From: Paramecium octaurelia | Taxonomy: Eukaryota > Ciliophora > Oligohymenophorea > Peniculida > Parameciidae | DNA: 64,000 nt | Assembly (NCBI GenBank): GCA_905182995.1 | Contig: CAJJDP010000163.1 | Span: forward strand, 1 to 64,000 | Direction: 5' to 3' | Part shown: positions 1-12,038 of the stretch, piece after piece | Position numbering within the stretch: position 1 is the first letter of the stretch | Layout: the number at the start of each line of letters is the position of its first letter | Translations under genes and position numbers: made by a program | The notes under the pieces: model-generated | Database searches by the model: none | Seen by the model: only the letters and a program-made list of their open reading frames with translations | What the model was told of the DNA's origin: nothing

Positions 1-1604
1 TTTGGGACAACCCCAACCAGACAATAACTAGGTCTTAGATGTTTTTTTTCTCAAAATTACTGATTTTCACGAATTTTGACAATTTTTTTTCTAAACGAAA
101 AAATAATTCTCTAAATTACTTACTCTCTCTCTCTCTCTCTAAAAGAATTTTTTCTATCGAAAAAATTACAAATACTAAAAAAAAGTTATACTACCAACCC
201 CAAACCCTCACCTTATGATGATGGATTCCATCTTAATGTACATAAATACTAAAATTACAATACTTATTACAAACAATGCATAGGTGAATATTATTAACAA
301 AGCTTTTAAAATTGTGCTTCAAATTGTATTTATGGGTGGTCTAATGTGTTAAGACAGAGTAACCCTTATCGCAGAGATTTTGTTAATTCTGTTCTGTAGA
401 GCTTGAATTAGTTTATCAAATTCAAACCTATTTTAATCATTCTGCTGTATGAATTTCTTAATTCTCTATTTCAGTTCTTCCTTGATGATTGATAAACTTT
501 CTACTTAAAGGCAACTTGTCATCGAGGATGTAATTTTCCTCAATATTTATCCTTTTTAAGAAATAATGATTTGTACACCATTAACTATAAATGTGGATTT
601 TATCTTAAATTGTGCTGAGTAAGTTTATTATATTAAATTTGAATTTACCTGATAAAATTCTGATAGAAATTTTTTGAATGCCACAATTTACTTCATTTAG
701 GATAAACTTTAGCAAGATTGTAATCTTCTTTAACCTGCCAGACAAAGAACAAATAATAGGAGCTACTATAGATGAGCAACAGCGAACAATCGCCAGAATA
801 GAATATAGCAGTCATCAATACTCCTATAATATTCAGCAAGTTTCTTGATTACTGTCTAAATGTTAGTCCTGAAAAAAATAATTTATTTGCAAATATATTT
901 TTGTATGGATAAGATTCATGTATACTTAGATAGTGCTTTCAGAACTGGTTGTAAAGCAAGCCGCATTAACAGAATGTACTGATTTTTTAATGCTTATTTT
1001 TTTCAGATACAATAAATGTTGAGAAGATTTAACAATTTGCATAATTGTCCTCAGTATGTTCGCGTTGTCAGTATCAATTACTAAAGGCTGCTTGCTACTC
1101 ACTAAATAACTAAATGAGCGGCTTGAGTAACTGAATTTTATCTATCATTAAATGCTAATTGTTAGTAGCGTCCATTGTTCTACTTTTATAATAAATACTT
1201 TGAACTTTAAATAACTATTGATTACCGAATTATTTGAAACTACCTTGTGCACGCTAAAGTATCTGAACATAAATACACAGATTTTTGATTAAAATAGTAG
1301 GCTGAATAAACCAACCGAAGATTGTATTATGGCTTCCTTCAATTCCTTTTTGTAACAAGTAATGGTAACGATATATCATGTGTTGATGATTAGACAACCG
1401 CAGAATAGTTATCAATTTGGAATTCATCCTACTTAAACAGCCTTTTATGCATAGAAGAGAATATGATTTGAAATAAGCATAATTATAACTAGGTCTAGTT
1501 ATATCATTTTCTAATTATGGCTATTAATTCGATTTCATAAGGGATTTTTATTAAATTAATAACAAAATTAGTATTTATTGTTTAATTGATAATGTTTATA
1601 ATTA
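1..1604. other. Gene-poor stretch, no supported gene
   Basis: No reading frame here could be joined into a convincing protein on either strand, even with TAA/TAG read as Gln. A (CT)9 run lies at 123-140. A few short frames around 330-560 look coding-like but are interrupted by TGA within tens of codons. They could be remnants of a decayed gene. Short CCCCAA/CCCAAA-like words occur near positions 10 and 195 but form no array, so this is not a telomere. Confidence 0.5.
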
Positions 1605-2556
1605 TCAAATGGCACCATCAACTCTGGTCATTACACCACAAGAATTACCTGGTCTCAACCAAATGTAACCTTGATCTCCCCAACCTTCTCCCCATGAATT
1701 TCTTATCTTCCAGTTTCCGGCATTGTCAAATCCAACAGCAACAGTAGCATGATTATTGTAATTTTCTTTACAATTTCCATCAAATATTCCTTTGCTATAG
1801 AAACTCCAATCAGTGGCATCAACACTCACAGATAATGGATAATTTTAAATTCCCTTCTTGATAGAATCTTCATTTGGAACATAGCTTACTCTTCCTGAAA
1901 TTTTAACCTCACCTTCTCTTCTAACCTTGCAAATACCTGATCTTGATTTCTTTTAATATATTTGATATGATTTACATATTCATAATCCATTTCATAAACA
2001 GAACCAACTTCAGCAATATAATCTGATGCCAAGGCTGCATCACCTCCATAGCATCCATCTCCTGCATAATAAGCACAATCTACTAATTATTATTCAGCCA
2101 ATTCCCATTTTAAGCCTTTTCTTACGATCAAGAAACCTCAATTGCACCTATAGCAGAGAAAGCCCAAAATGATCCACAATTACCTTAATCTTTGATTGGA
2201 AACATTTTTCTAGACCAATCGACTTCTCCTAAGTTATTTCGAGAGCTTAATTCAATATTATCAATTTTAACAAAAGTTGATTTTCCCAAATACATAGATT
2301 AGAATTCTTCCTTAGTTAAATCAACAAATTAATTGATTGCCATGCTATAACTTTTGTTGGGATTTGAGTTATGTTTATTGATTAATTCAACATTTTGATT
2401 GAATATTATCTATCGGTATGCTTCTTCGCTTGAAGAATAGAACTTGTTATATTTCTTCTACCAAATTTTAAAGGAGTGAGATTCCTCATTTTATGAGTAA
2501 AATGCTAAACCACTCAATAATAATGCTGTTGTAAGCAAAGATAAGATTTTCTACAT
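1605..2556 (-). pseudogene. Cathepsin L-like papain-family protease, broken
   Basis: A papain-family (C1A) cysteine protease of full length, about 308 codons. It has an N-terminal hydrophobic signal segment, an I29-type inhibitor propeptide (about residues 27-85), and a mature domain with the catalytic His (NHATVAVG) and Asn (RNSWGEGWG). One 26-nt intron lies at 1950-1975. Two defects are visible. The catalytic Cys of the CGSCW motif is Phe (CGSFW; codon TTT at 2167-2169). The frame also shifts by one missing base near 2121-2140, just after the motif GAIE, with no intron of plausible size to absorb it. Both point to a pseudogene or dead paralogue. A base-call error could explain the shift but not the Phe as well. 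The family call is secure; the inactivity is inferred. Confidence 0.8.
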
Positions 2557-3552
2557 TTGATTGATGTTAATTATGATTTTATTGCAATTATCAACTGAGA
2601 GTGATGACATCTTTGAATAACAAATTATTAAATAGGTTAATGAAATCAAAAATTTAAAAGTAATTAAAAATTTGATTATAAAAATAAAAGTATTATAATT
2701 GAAAATTTATTAAATTTATTTGTTTTATGGGTAATAAGTTTCAATTTCAAATTAAAAAAAAGTTGAATAAATATTGTTTGATAATTAGAGAGATGCTTAT
2801 TGGATTAATATTAATTATTAACTACAAATTAGGTTTATATAAAATTACTTACGTTTAAATAAGCATAAATGGGTTCGAATCAGATATAATTTGTATTTTT
2901 ATAAGTTGAATGAATGTTGATTTCTAGGATTTCAAAATATCAAAAATAAAATATTACTATGATGATATTATGAATAGCTAAATAAAAAAAATTGAAAAAA
3001 ACTATAATTCATTTTTGTACTTAAACAAAACAACCAGCATTCATTAACGTTTTGAATTTTGTTGATACAAATCAAAAATTGTCCAAACCTAGATTCCTTT
3101 TTATATCTAATTAAGAATGAAAATAAGCTTCTCATTTTCATTTCCAAGCTCTCTTATTTTAATTATGCTAGTTGATATCTGATATCTTTCTAACGGTATT
3201 TTTGCTATTTATCTAAAATAGAGAATTTGTATACTTATTCCTTTTAAGGGTAATATTTTATACTAAAGCAGTTTAAGGCTAATACTATTGAGCTTACAAA
3301 AAATAATTGAAAAAGCTTGGATCTTGGATCTCTTCACATTTATTGATGGGAATATTCCAATATTAGATCCTCATTAGAGAATTAAAATAACAGAAGAACT
3401 TGTAATTTTAAAGGAAGGTAAATATTAAATCAATTTCTTTTTATTTTTATTATATTTTAATTAGGTGTAAACTTAAATTCAATATTTAATTTCAAATATT
3501 TATTATCTTTTAAATTCTTTCAATTTTGATTTAATTCATCATTTCAGATTAT
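2557..3552. other. Intergenic, about 1 kb
   Basis: No supported gene. A short coding-like frame on the plus strand around 3290-3420 is followed by an AT-rich stretch and cannot be extended into a gene. Confidence 0.45.
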
Positions 3553-6500
3553 TCAAATAAATAATGGATTCTTAGCAACTGGTTGTTTTTCTTTGAACAT
3601 TAATTAAAATTTTGATTTTAATCCTATAAGGATTGAAATTAATTCTATAATAATTCCTGCAGATAGGATGATTGCTTGAATCCATCCCAATACAATCTTT
3701 TACTCTTAAAAAAAATAATCATTAAACTCCTAGATGTAGGAAAATGAACTAAGCATAAAAGTGATTACTGATATCTCAACCACCATAGATACGATGTAAT
3801 TCTTTTTATTAAAGGTACGATGATAATTATAAAGAAATGTAGTTTATAATAGGCTTGTTAAGAGAAGTAACCCTAACTAAAGGATTTGCCAGTGCTAAGT
3901 ATAGATCAAAGTTATTAAAAAGAAAAATTATCTGGCAAAGCTAAGAATTTCAAACCTTTGATTTTTTGTCACTTTTGATAATTAAGAATTACATTTGAAA
4001 AAATTTAGTAATATATTAAAATAAAGTAGTAGTAATATACTTACCATAAAGAGTTGTAAAATATCTAAGTAATTTTTGGTTTGGATGTTTCGTGTATATA
4101 ATAGTGTTTTAAATATCATATCCCAACCATTAAGGAGCAACACTTTTTATAGTCCTTAATAAGACAGAAATTTCTCCAAATTTAGTAAATCAAGGCCAAA
4201 ATTATAACATATTTAACTAATTTTAAAAATAATTTTTCGATTTATATATAATGATAGCGATGACATGTAGTAAAAGTACCTAGAACAAAATATCCATTTA
4301 TACAGTACTCTTTTAATCCAATGATGAAACAAAATAACAAATAAAAATATTATGCTTTAAAATATTTGGCACGAAAGATTGATGATCAAGCTTGAGTTTT
4401 GTTTGTAAACAATAAATTTTCCATCAGAATATTCTTAATCCGCCTCAATGTCAATCAACTATAAAAATTGTGGAAAATACACAAATTCCAAAAGAGGTTA
4501 AACAGTTATCAGATTATTCAGAGAAAAATAAATATCTAAATTTTCAGGGAATTGTAAATTGATGTATCTTAAGTATTGCTAAAATTAAAGGATTGCCAAA
4601 ATCTCAACAAATAAATCTGCACTTCCGAATAATAAACTGATAATAGTAATCCCAGATAAAATATAAATTAAATGTAGATTAAGACTTTTCAAACTATATG
4701 AATAATCTTTCTGCATATCATTGATATAATTTGGATATTACAATGTTATTTATTTTTCAAAATCATCCAAAACAGCATTATCTGCGTTAGCTACTTTCTG
4801 ATTTACTAATATTTTCAAAATGGGTCGAAACTTGAGTAATTAGTAAACTTCTATTTCAACAATGTATTCTCCAAAACTCAAATAAGATCCAACATCCTAT
4901 ATTATAAATAAGCTGCAATTCCATTGTTTCTTGTCTATATCTAATAATTCAAAATTTAACGTTTCTGATAAGGGTTAAGCAGTATATATTTTTACTTATT
5001 AATTAAATTGGATGCTTATATATTATTTATTTGATGTCATATTTAGATAATTAATAAAAAAGCTTGGAGCTTTGACAAATGCGCATTAACTAGGGGAATT
5101 TTTTGTCATTGTGATACATACCCAATTCTATTCAATTAAACAACCTTTGCATCCATCAAATGCATTAGTATTACCATCATCACATTCCTCTTATTCCTAA
5201 AGTTATCCATCTCCACAATGCAATTATTTTTAGCACTAATTTGAATTTAGTAATTAGTATTGATCATAGCACTCTAAACAAGTACCTTGATAACAATCAT
5301 AGCAATTTTCTGGACAAGAATACTTGCACAAAAAACAACCATCAAATTTTATCGTATTACCATCATCACACTCTTCTTCTTTTGTGACAATTTAATCTCC
5401 ACAAACTGAGAGACAATCATTATTAGCAAACTTGTATCCATCTTCGCACTTTAAAGTGCATTATCCTCGATCACATATATTGCAATCTTCAATGCATTGA
5501 AACTTGCATTAATAACAACCATCATAAGGTTGAAAATTTCCGTCATCGCAATCCTCATATTATTATAGAATTAATCTGTCTCCACAATAAGGAGAACAAA
5601 CGTTTTCTAACATGTAAAATCCTAATTCCCATTCTAAGCAAAATGACAAATGGTTAGTTTTACAATTAGCAATTGGAATAGATCTGCAATCCTAACAACC
5701 ATCCCATACACCATTAACTGTCAGCTCACATTCTTCAACTGTATATGGAATCAAATTGCCATCCCCACACAAAGGATCACAATTCAAATTTGCATTGATT
5801 ACAAATCCCTCTACGCATGATAGACAAATTCCAAATTAACAAATTTAGCAATTTTCAATGCAAGAATATTTACATTGTTAACAAGAATGATTAGATATTA
5901 GATTATCACATTCTTCTTAACCTTGGATAATTCCATCTCCACAAATTGGGTGACATTTTTCTAGAAATTCTTCTGAAGTCCAACCTTCTTGGCAAATCAA
6001 ACAATTATCATTTATCTATTCTAAACAACCTTCATTCAAATTCTTAAATTTTATTTCTAGCTCAGTATAAAATACTTCAAAATCTCTTATTTAGTTATAT
6101 TCTAAATTAATTGGGGATTGAAGAACCAGTTACAATATAGGATTGCGATAATTTCTAATTAATATTTCTATGTAATAACAATTACTAAAAGTTTATTTAT
6201 CATATTAGTAATCCACTTCTATTGTAGTCTGATAACCACTTTTTAAAAACCTTATTAATACATCTTGATGAGGTGGTAGTTCAGTTTAATATTTAACTTT
6301 CAAAAATTTCAAAAATTTGCAATTTCCACAATAAAAGTTAGTCCAATAATTTAATTAAAAAGTCCACCCTTCTGATTATGTAACATCTTTCCCATTTAAT
6401 GAATATTAGTGAGCTTTCCATTTTAAACCAATTATATGATAATTGTCTATGCATGCAGCAGATTCATACTAACATTTAATCATAGTTAATTTTAATGACA

Positions 6501-6975
6501 TTAATCCTCCATTATGCGATCGGAAATAAATCCAAAAGCTTCCTCTGTTGTGTTTATAAGTTATAGAATAACTTCTGATATTTTCAATTTAGACGTCATT
6601 ACATATTGAACCTTAAGGTGATATCAAAGGGTCGGAATTTTATGTCCAAGAGTCTAACTAAATAAATGTTTGATAATTTGAATCAATACTTTTGTAATTA
6701 AGAAAAAATAAATACCTTAGAAATTGAGCATCTATAATAAAATGAGAGTGAGGTTCTAGATTTAAAAAGATCCTGCTAATGTAACTATAACCAGATGCCC
6801 CATAATATTGGATCCCTCCGCAAGTCTGGATTTGAGCAAAGTTCTAATTATTTTGCCATTCTAATACATATATCTAAATTATTTGATTACCATTATCTAT
6901 AATGTTAGAAATAGCATTAAACTCATAAATCACAGTTTGATGAATTGTAGAGATTATAATGAAAAGAATTATCAT
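3553..6975 (-). CDS. Large Cys-rich multi-pass membrane protein (DUF4215-type repeats)
   Basis: One uninterrupted frame of 1141 codons (1140 aa, no intron) with TAA/TAG as Gln. The N-terminus is a signal-like hydrophobic stretch. A non-repetitive ectodomain of about 350 residues follows. Then come about six Cys-rich repeats (roughly residues 330-630) with the core pattern C-G-D-G...E-E-C-D-D-G-N...D-G-C, typical of the DUF4215 / Myxococcus Cys-rich repeat families that are common in ciliate surface proteins. The last third is hydrophobic with many predicted transmembrane stretches (for example around 4640-4690, 4330-4360, 4000-4040 and 3660-3700 in window coordinates) and a short tail. The architecture suggests a plasma-membrane or cortical receptor-like protein. 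Ligand and function are unknown. Its first about 65 codons recur at 8285-8480 in the artefactual duplicate. Confidence 0.8.
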
Positions 6976-8283
6976 AACTTTTATAAATATATTTATTTTG
7001 ATATTTAATTTAATAATAATATTGAGAGTAGAACTTAATTAATTTAACCTGCATATTATTTTATTTCCTTTAAAATAATTATCTCCCATTAATTAAAAAG
7101 CCAATTATTTTAATAATTTATTCTATAAAATAGTTGAAATAGGTTTAGGTGATTTATTTTTGATATCCATGAAATAAGATATATCAAATTAAATTTTACT
7201 ACTGAAACATAATAATAGGAAAATAAATAATAACAATATCGAGAAGCCTAAATTTATACAAAAATAATTTTATTATATATCATTGAATCGATATGATCAA
7301 CGAATATTAATATTTTCTTTCTTAATTAAGCAAATTTGTTTATCAATAAACTTAAAACATGCTATCCTCATGAATCATATTATTAAATCAAATTCTTAAG
7401 AAACATACAGAATTATTCCTGCTATGAAATAAACCTTCTGTAAAACAAAAATAGAATGCATTATAAATTAACAATTAATTTACGATATTAAGATATCTTA
7501 AATTTTGCATAAGAGAATAGATTAGAAAAGCTGTAATTTGTTATAATTTAAATTAAATAATTAGAATAAATAATTTGCTATTGATATTTTTATTGTTTCT
7601 AAAATGAAGCTGAAATTATGTAATTGCAATATTTGAAATAAAATTTGGTTGAAATTTTGAAAATTTTGAAAATGTGTTCATTATTTTGAGAAATATTCTT
7701 AGGTCATTTTTATTATATAGAAACTAAAAATGATAATTTTTATAATTGAAAATTTTTTCAACAATTATTATTTTTAGATTTGAATCTTACAAATTTAATT
7801 CTTGTCCATCATGTTACCAAAATAATCTTTGAAAAATTCATAATCTCCTAAAAATGAAATTGCTCTATCTTTTGTTAACCTTTTAATATGTTAAAATTTA
7901 AGAATTTTTGATATTTGACATATCTTAAAAGTAGTGATTTGAGAATTATCTATAAACTTACTGTTACCAAATTTCTGAATCAAAAAATTTTCTGAGTAAT
8001 TTGCCATATCTCATCTTCGCCTCCAAATATATCAATTTTAATATTTTAAAGAAAAAATGGTTACTAAATAATTTATTTATTATCCTTCTGCTAAGCTTAA
8101 TTTATACTTTTTGATAACTTTCGACGATATAATAATATTATCCATAAATTTTCATTTATGATTCATATTTCAATTCATAGTATGGTAAAATGGACAAAGC
8201 TTTGAAGTCTATGATATTTTTTAACAAAAAGAAATTTGGAATTCTTTATCGTATATTGAAGTTGATAGAAATAATCATCTCTT
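6780..8283 (+). repeat. Direct duplication A, copy 1 (1504 bp)
   Basis: Matches 8285-9788 at a constant offset of 1505 and ends exactly one base before the N at 8284. The second copy begins exactly one base after that N. This is the geometry of two contigs whose overlapping ends were placed side by side with a one-base gap instead of being merged. Confidence 0.9.
6976..8283. other. Mostly intergenic; duplicated block begins at 6780
   Basis: Sequence upstream of the Cys-rich gene, almost pure A/T from 6990 to about 7680. The segment 7838-8283 is the first copy of the 3' part of the uncertain ORF described at 9343-9873, cut at the N at 8284. An alternative 109-aa frame on the minus strand (7678-8007) overlaps it, and both cannot be real genes. 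Confidence 0.5.
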
Positions 8284-8284
8284 N
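8284..8284. other. Single-base gap (N), contig join
   Basis: One ambiguous base separates the two copies of duplication A. The left copy ends and the right copy begins at this base. Confidence 0.9.
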
Positions 8285-9788
8285 TGTAACTATAACCAGA
8301 TGCCCCATAATATTGGATCCCTCCGCAAGTCTGGATTTGAGCAAAGTTCTAATTATTTTGCCATTCTAATACATATATCTAAATTATTTGATTACCATTA
8401 TCTATAATGTTAGAAATAGCATTAAACTCATAAATCACAGTTTGATGAATTGTAGAGATTATAATGAAAAGAATTATCATAACTTTTATAAATATATTTA
8501 TTTTGATATTTAATTTAATAATAATATTGAGAGTAGAACTTAATTAATTTAACCTGCATATTATTTTATTTCCTTTAAAATAATTATCTCCCATTAATTA
8601 AAAAGCCAATTATTTTAATAATTTATTCTATAAAATAGTTGAAATAGGTTTAGGTGATTTATTTTTGATATCCATGAAATAAGATATATCAAATTAAATT
8701 TTACTACTGAAACATAATAATAGGAAAATAAATAATAACAATATCGAGAAGCCTAAATTTATACAAAAATAATTTTATTATATATCATTGAATCGATATG
8801 ATCAACGAATATTAATATTTTCTTTCTTAATTAAGCAAATTTGTTTATCAATAAACTTAAAACATGCTATCCTCATGAATCATATTATTAAATCAAATTC
8901 TTAAGAAACATACAGAATTATTCCTGCTATGAAATAAACCTTCTGTAAAACAAAAATAGAATGCATTATAAATTAACAATTAATTTACGATATTAAGATA
9001 TCTTAAATTTTGCATAAGAGAATAGATTAGAAAAGCTGTAATTTGTTATAATTTAAATTAAATAATTAGAATAAATAATTTGCTATTGATATTTTTATTG
9101 TTTCTAAAATGAAGCTGAAATTATGTAATTGCAATATTTGAAATAAAATTTGGTTGAAATTTTGAAAATTTTGAAAATGTGTTCATTATTTTGAGAAATA
9201 TTCTTAGGTCATTTTTATTATATAGAAACTAAAAATGATAATTTTTATAATTGAAAATTTTTTCAACAATTATTATTTTTAGATTTGAATCTTACAAATT
9301 TAATTCTTGTCCATCATGTTACCAAAATAATCTTTGAAAAATTCATAATCTCCTAAAAATGAAATTGCTCTATCTTTTGTTAACCTTTTAATATGTTAAA
9401 ATTTAAGAATTTTTGATATTTGACATATCTTAAAAGTAGTGATTTGAGAATTATCTATAAACTTACTGTTACCAAATTTCTGAATCAAAAAATTTTCTGA
9501 GTAATTTGCCATATCTCATCTTCGCCTCCAAATATATCAATTTTAATATTTTAAAGAAAAAATGGTTACTAAATAATTTATTTATTATCCTTCTGCTAAG
9601 CTTAATTTATACTTTTTGATAACTTTCGACGATATAATAATATTATCCATAAATTTTCATTTATGATTCATATTTCAATTCATAGTATGGTAAAATGGAC
9701 AAAGCTTTGAAGTCTATGATATTTTTTAACAAAAAGAAATTTGGAATTCTTTATCGTATATTGAAGTTGATAGAAATAATCATCTCTT
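8285..9788 (+). repeat. Direct duplication A, copy 2 (1504 bp)
   Basis: Second copy of 6780-8283. It carries a truncated repeat of the 5' end of the Cys-rich membrane gene (8285-8480, minus strand), which should not be annotated as a separate gene. Confidence 0.9.
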
Positions 9789-10547
9789 AATGTTTATATG
9801 GAGCCATGATCATCAATATCTAAAAATAATCCTGTATTTTATCTTTTTTCTGATGTGCTACTAATGTATGCATGTCCTAAACAAAACAATATAATTAATA
9901 GAAGAATGGATAAAATCACATTAAATTCTTTTTAAGAACCAGGCCTTGTCCATTATCCTTTAGCTATTTCATTAGTTGTTTTAAGATCACAAATCCTAAA
10001 ATAGATGATTTCAAGCTTCTATTTTAATAACACATTTCAAAAACTATAGCCCTTTTCATGCAGAGATTTTAGCAAGCGATTACCTAAAAATGTATGCCTT
10101 TAAGTATAACTTTTCCTACATCTTCAACATAAGAATTCGTAGATATTAATTTTAGGTGAATTTATAGATAATCAGTTTATAAAAAGGGATATTTCTTTAA
10201 ATTTCTGATAGAATGTATTTTCAAAGTTGAAATAAATTTTAAATAAAATTCAACAATAAATAAGGATGAAAAATGGAAAAAAGCTCAGCCACCTTTTTTT
10301 AAAAAAAATTAACATTTGACCTCATTAAGTAGGTTAAAAGTCTTTACAATTAGAATAAAACGAATAAAAAAAGAAATTTAAAGAAAAATAAATCAATTTA
10401 AGTAGAAAATCAGACAAAAATCTTAATAATTGAATATTGTATTATGTTTGTACTTTAGATTTTTAAATTAAATTAAATAATTGAATAAAATTGTTATAAA
10501 TAACTTATATTTTATTAAAATACTCTCAGAATTTAGTTGTTTCGTCT
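9058..10547 (+). repeat. Direct duplication B, copy 1 (1490 bp)
   Basis: Matches 10549-12038 at a constant offset of 1491 and ends at the N at 10548. It overlaps duplication A, so the 731 bp at 9058-9788 appear three times in the window (also 7553-8283 and 10549-11279). Confidence 0.9.
9343..9873 (-). CDS. Uncertain ORF, 176 aa, possibly decayed gene
   Basis: An open frame of 177 codons that starts MHTLVAHQ and is rich in Tyr, Ile, Lys and Phe. No family is recognised. A coding-like frame continues upstream to about 10150 but with two in-frame TGA codons. Part of that region (RCRKSYTQRHTF, followed by a basic helix) faintly resembles the Zn-binding start of IS1595/Merlin-type transposases. 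A second frame (9183-9512) overlaps. This looks more like a decayed gene or transposon remnant than an intact gene. Copies in the duplicated blocks lie at 10834-11364 and, truncated, at 7838-8283. Confidence 0.3.
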
Positions 10548-10548
10548 N
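10548..10548. other. Single-base gap (N), contig join
   Basis: One ambiguous base between the two copies of duplication B, in the same geometry as the N at 8284. Confidence 0.9.
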
Positions 10549-12038
10549 TTAAATAATTAGAATAAATAATTTGCTATTGATATTTTTATTGTTTCTAAAA
10601 TGAAGCTGAAATTATGTAATTGCAATATTTGAAATAAAATTTGGTTGAAATTTTGAAAATTTTGAAAATGTGTTCATTATTTTGAGAAATATTCTTAGGT
10701 CATTTTTATTATATAGAAACTAAAAATGATAATTTTTATAATTGAAAATTTTTTCAACAATTATTATTTTTAGATTTGAATCTTACAAATTTAATTCTTG
10801 TCCATCATGTTACCAAAATAATCTTTGAAAAATTCATAATCTCCTAAAAATGAAATTGCTCTATCTTTTGTTAACCTTTTAATATGTTAAAATTTAAGAA
10901 TTTTTGATATTTGACATATCTTAAAAGTAGTGATTTGAGAATTATCTATAAACTTACTGTTACCAAATTTCTGAATCAAAAAATTTTCTGAGTAATTTGC
11001 CATATCTCATCTTCGCCTCCAAATATATCAATTTTAATATTTTAAAGAAAAAATGGTTACTAAATAATTTATTTATTATCCTTCTGCTAAGCTTAATTTA
11101 TACTTTTTGATAACTTTCGACGATATAATAATATTATCCATAAATTTTCATTTATGATTCATATTTCAATTCATAGTATGGTAAAATGGACAAAGCTTTG
11201 AAGTCTATGATATTTTTTAACAAAAAGAAATTTGGAATTCTTTATCGTATATTGAAGTTGATAGAAATAATCATCTCTTAATGTTTATATGGAGCCATGA
11301 TCATCAATATCTAAAAATAATCCTGTATTTTATCTTTTTTCTGATGTGCTACTAATGTATGCATGTCCTAAACAAAACAATATAATTAATAGAAGAATGG
11401 ATAAAATCACATTAAATTCTTTTTAAGAACCAGGCCTTGTCCATTATCCTTTAGCTATTTCATTAGTTGTTTTAAGATCACAAATCCTAAAATAGATGAT
11501 TTCAAGCTTCTATTTTAATAACACATTTCAAAAACTATAGCCCTTTTCATGCAGAGATTTTAGCAAGCGATTACCTAAAAATGTATGCCTTTAAGTATAA
11601 CTTTTCCTACATCTTCAACATAAGAATTCGTAGATATTAATTTTAGGTGAATTTATAGATAATCAGTTTATAAAAAGGGATATTTCTTTAAATTTCTGAT
11701 AGAATGTATTTTCAAAGTTGAAATAAATTTTAAATAAAATTCAACAATAAATAAGGATGAAAAATGGAAAAAAGCTCAGCCACCTTTTTTTAAAAAAAAT
11801 TAACATTTGACCTCATTAAGTAGGTTAAAAGTCTTTACAATTAGAATAAAACGAATAAAAAAAGAAATTTAAAGAAAAATAAATCAATTTAAGTAGAAAA
11901 TCAGACAAAAATCTTAATAATTGAATATTGTATTATGTTTGTACTTTAGATTTTTAAATTAAATTAAATAATTGAATAAAATTGTTATAAATAACTTATA
12001 TTTTATTAAAATACTCTCAGAATTTAGTTGTTTCGTCT
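10549..12038 (+). repeat. Direct duplication B, copy 2 (1490 bp)
   Basis: Second copy of 9058-10547. Unique sequence resumes at 12039, inside the 3' end of the uL13m gene. The last 22 bases of that gene are therefore also present at 10526-10547. Confidence 0.9.

Noticed and set aside
1-210. CCCCAA/CCCAAA words suggesting a telomere
   Set aside because: Only isolated copies, not a tandem array, and ordinary AT-rich sequence surrounds them.
8285-8480. A second, truncated Cys-rich membrane gene
   Set aside because: Matches the 5' end of the gene at 6975 and starts exactly at the N. Explained by the contig-overlap duplication.
6780-12038. Biological tandem triplication or transposon array
   Set aside because: Boundaries coincide with single Ns, with no target-site duplications or terminal repeats. 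Artefact is simpler.
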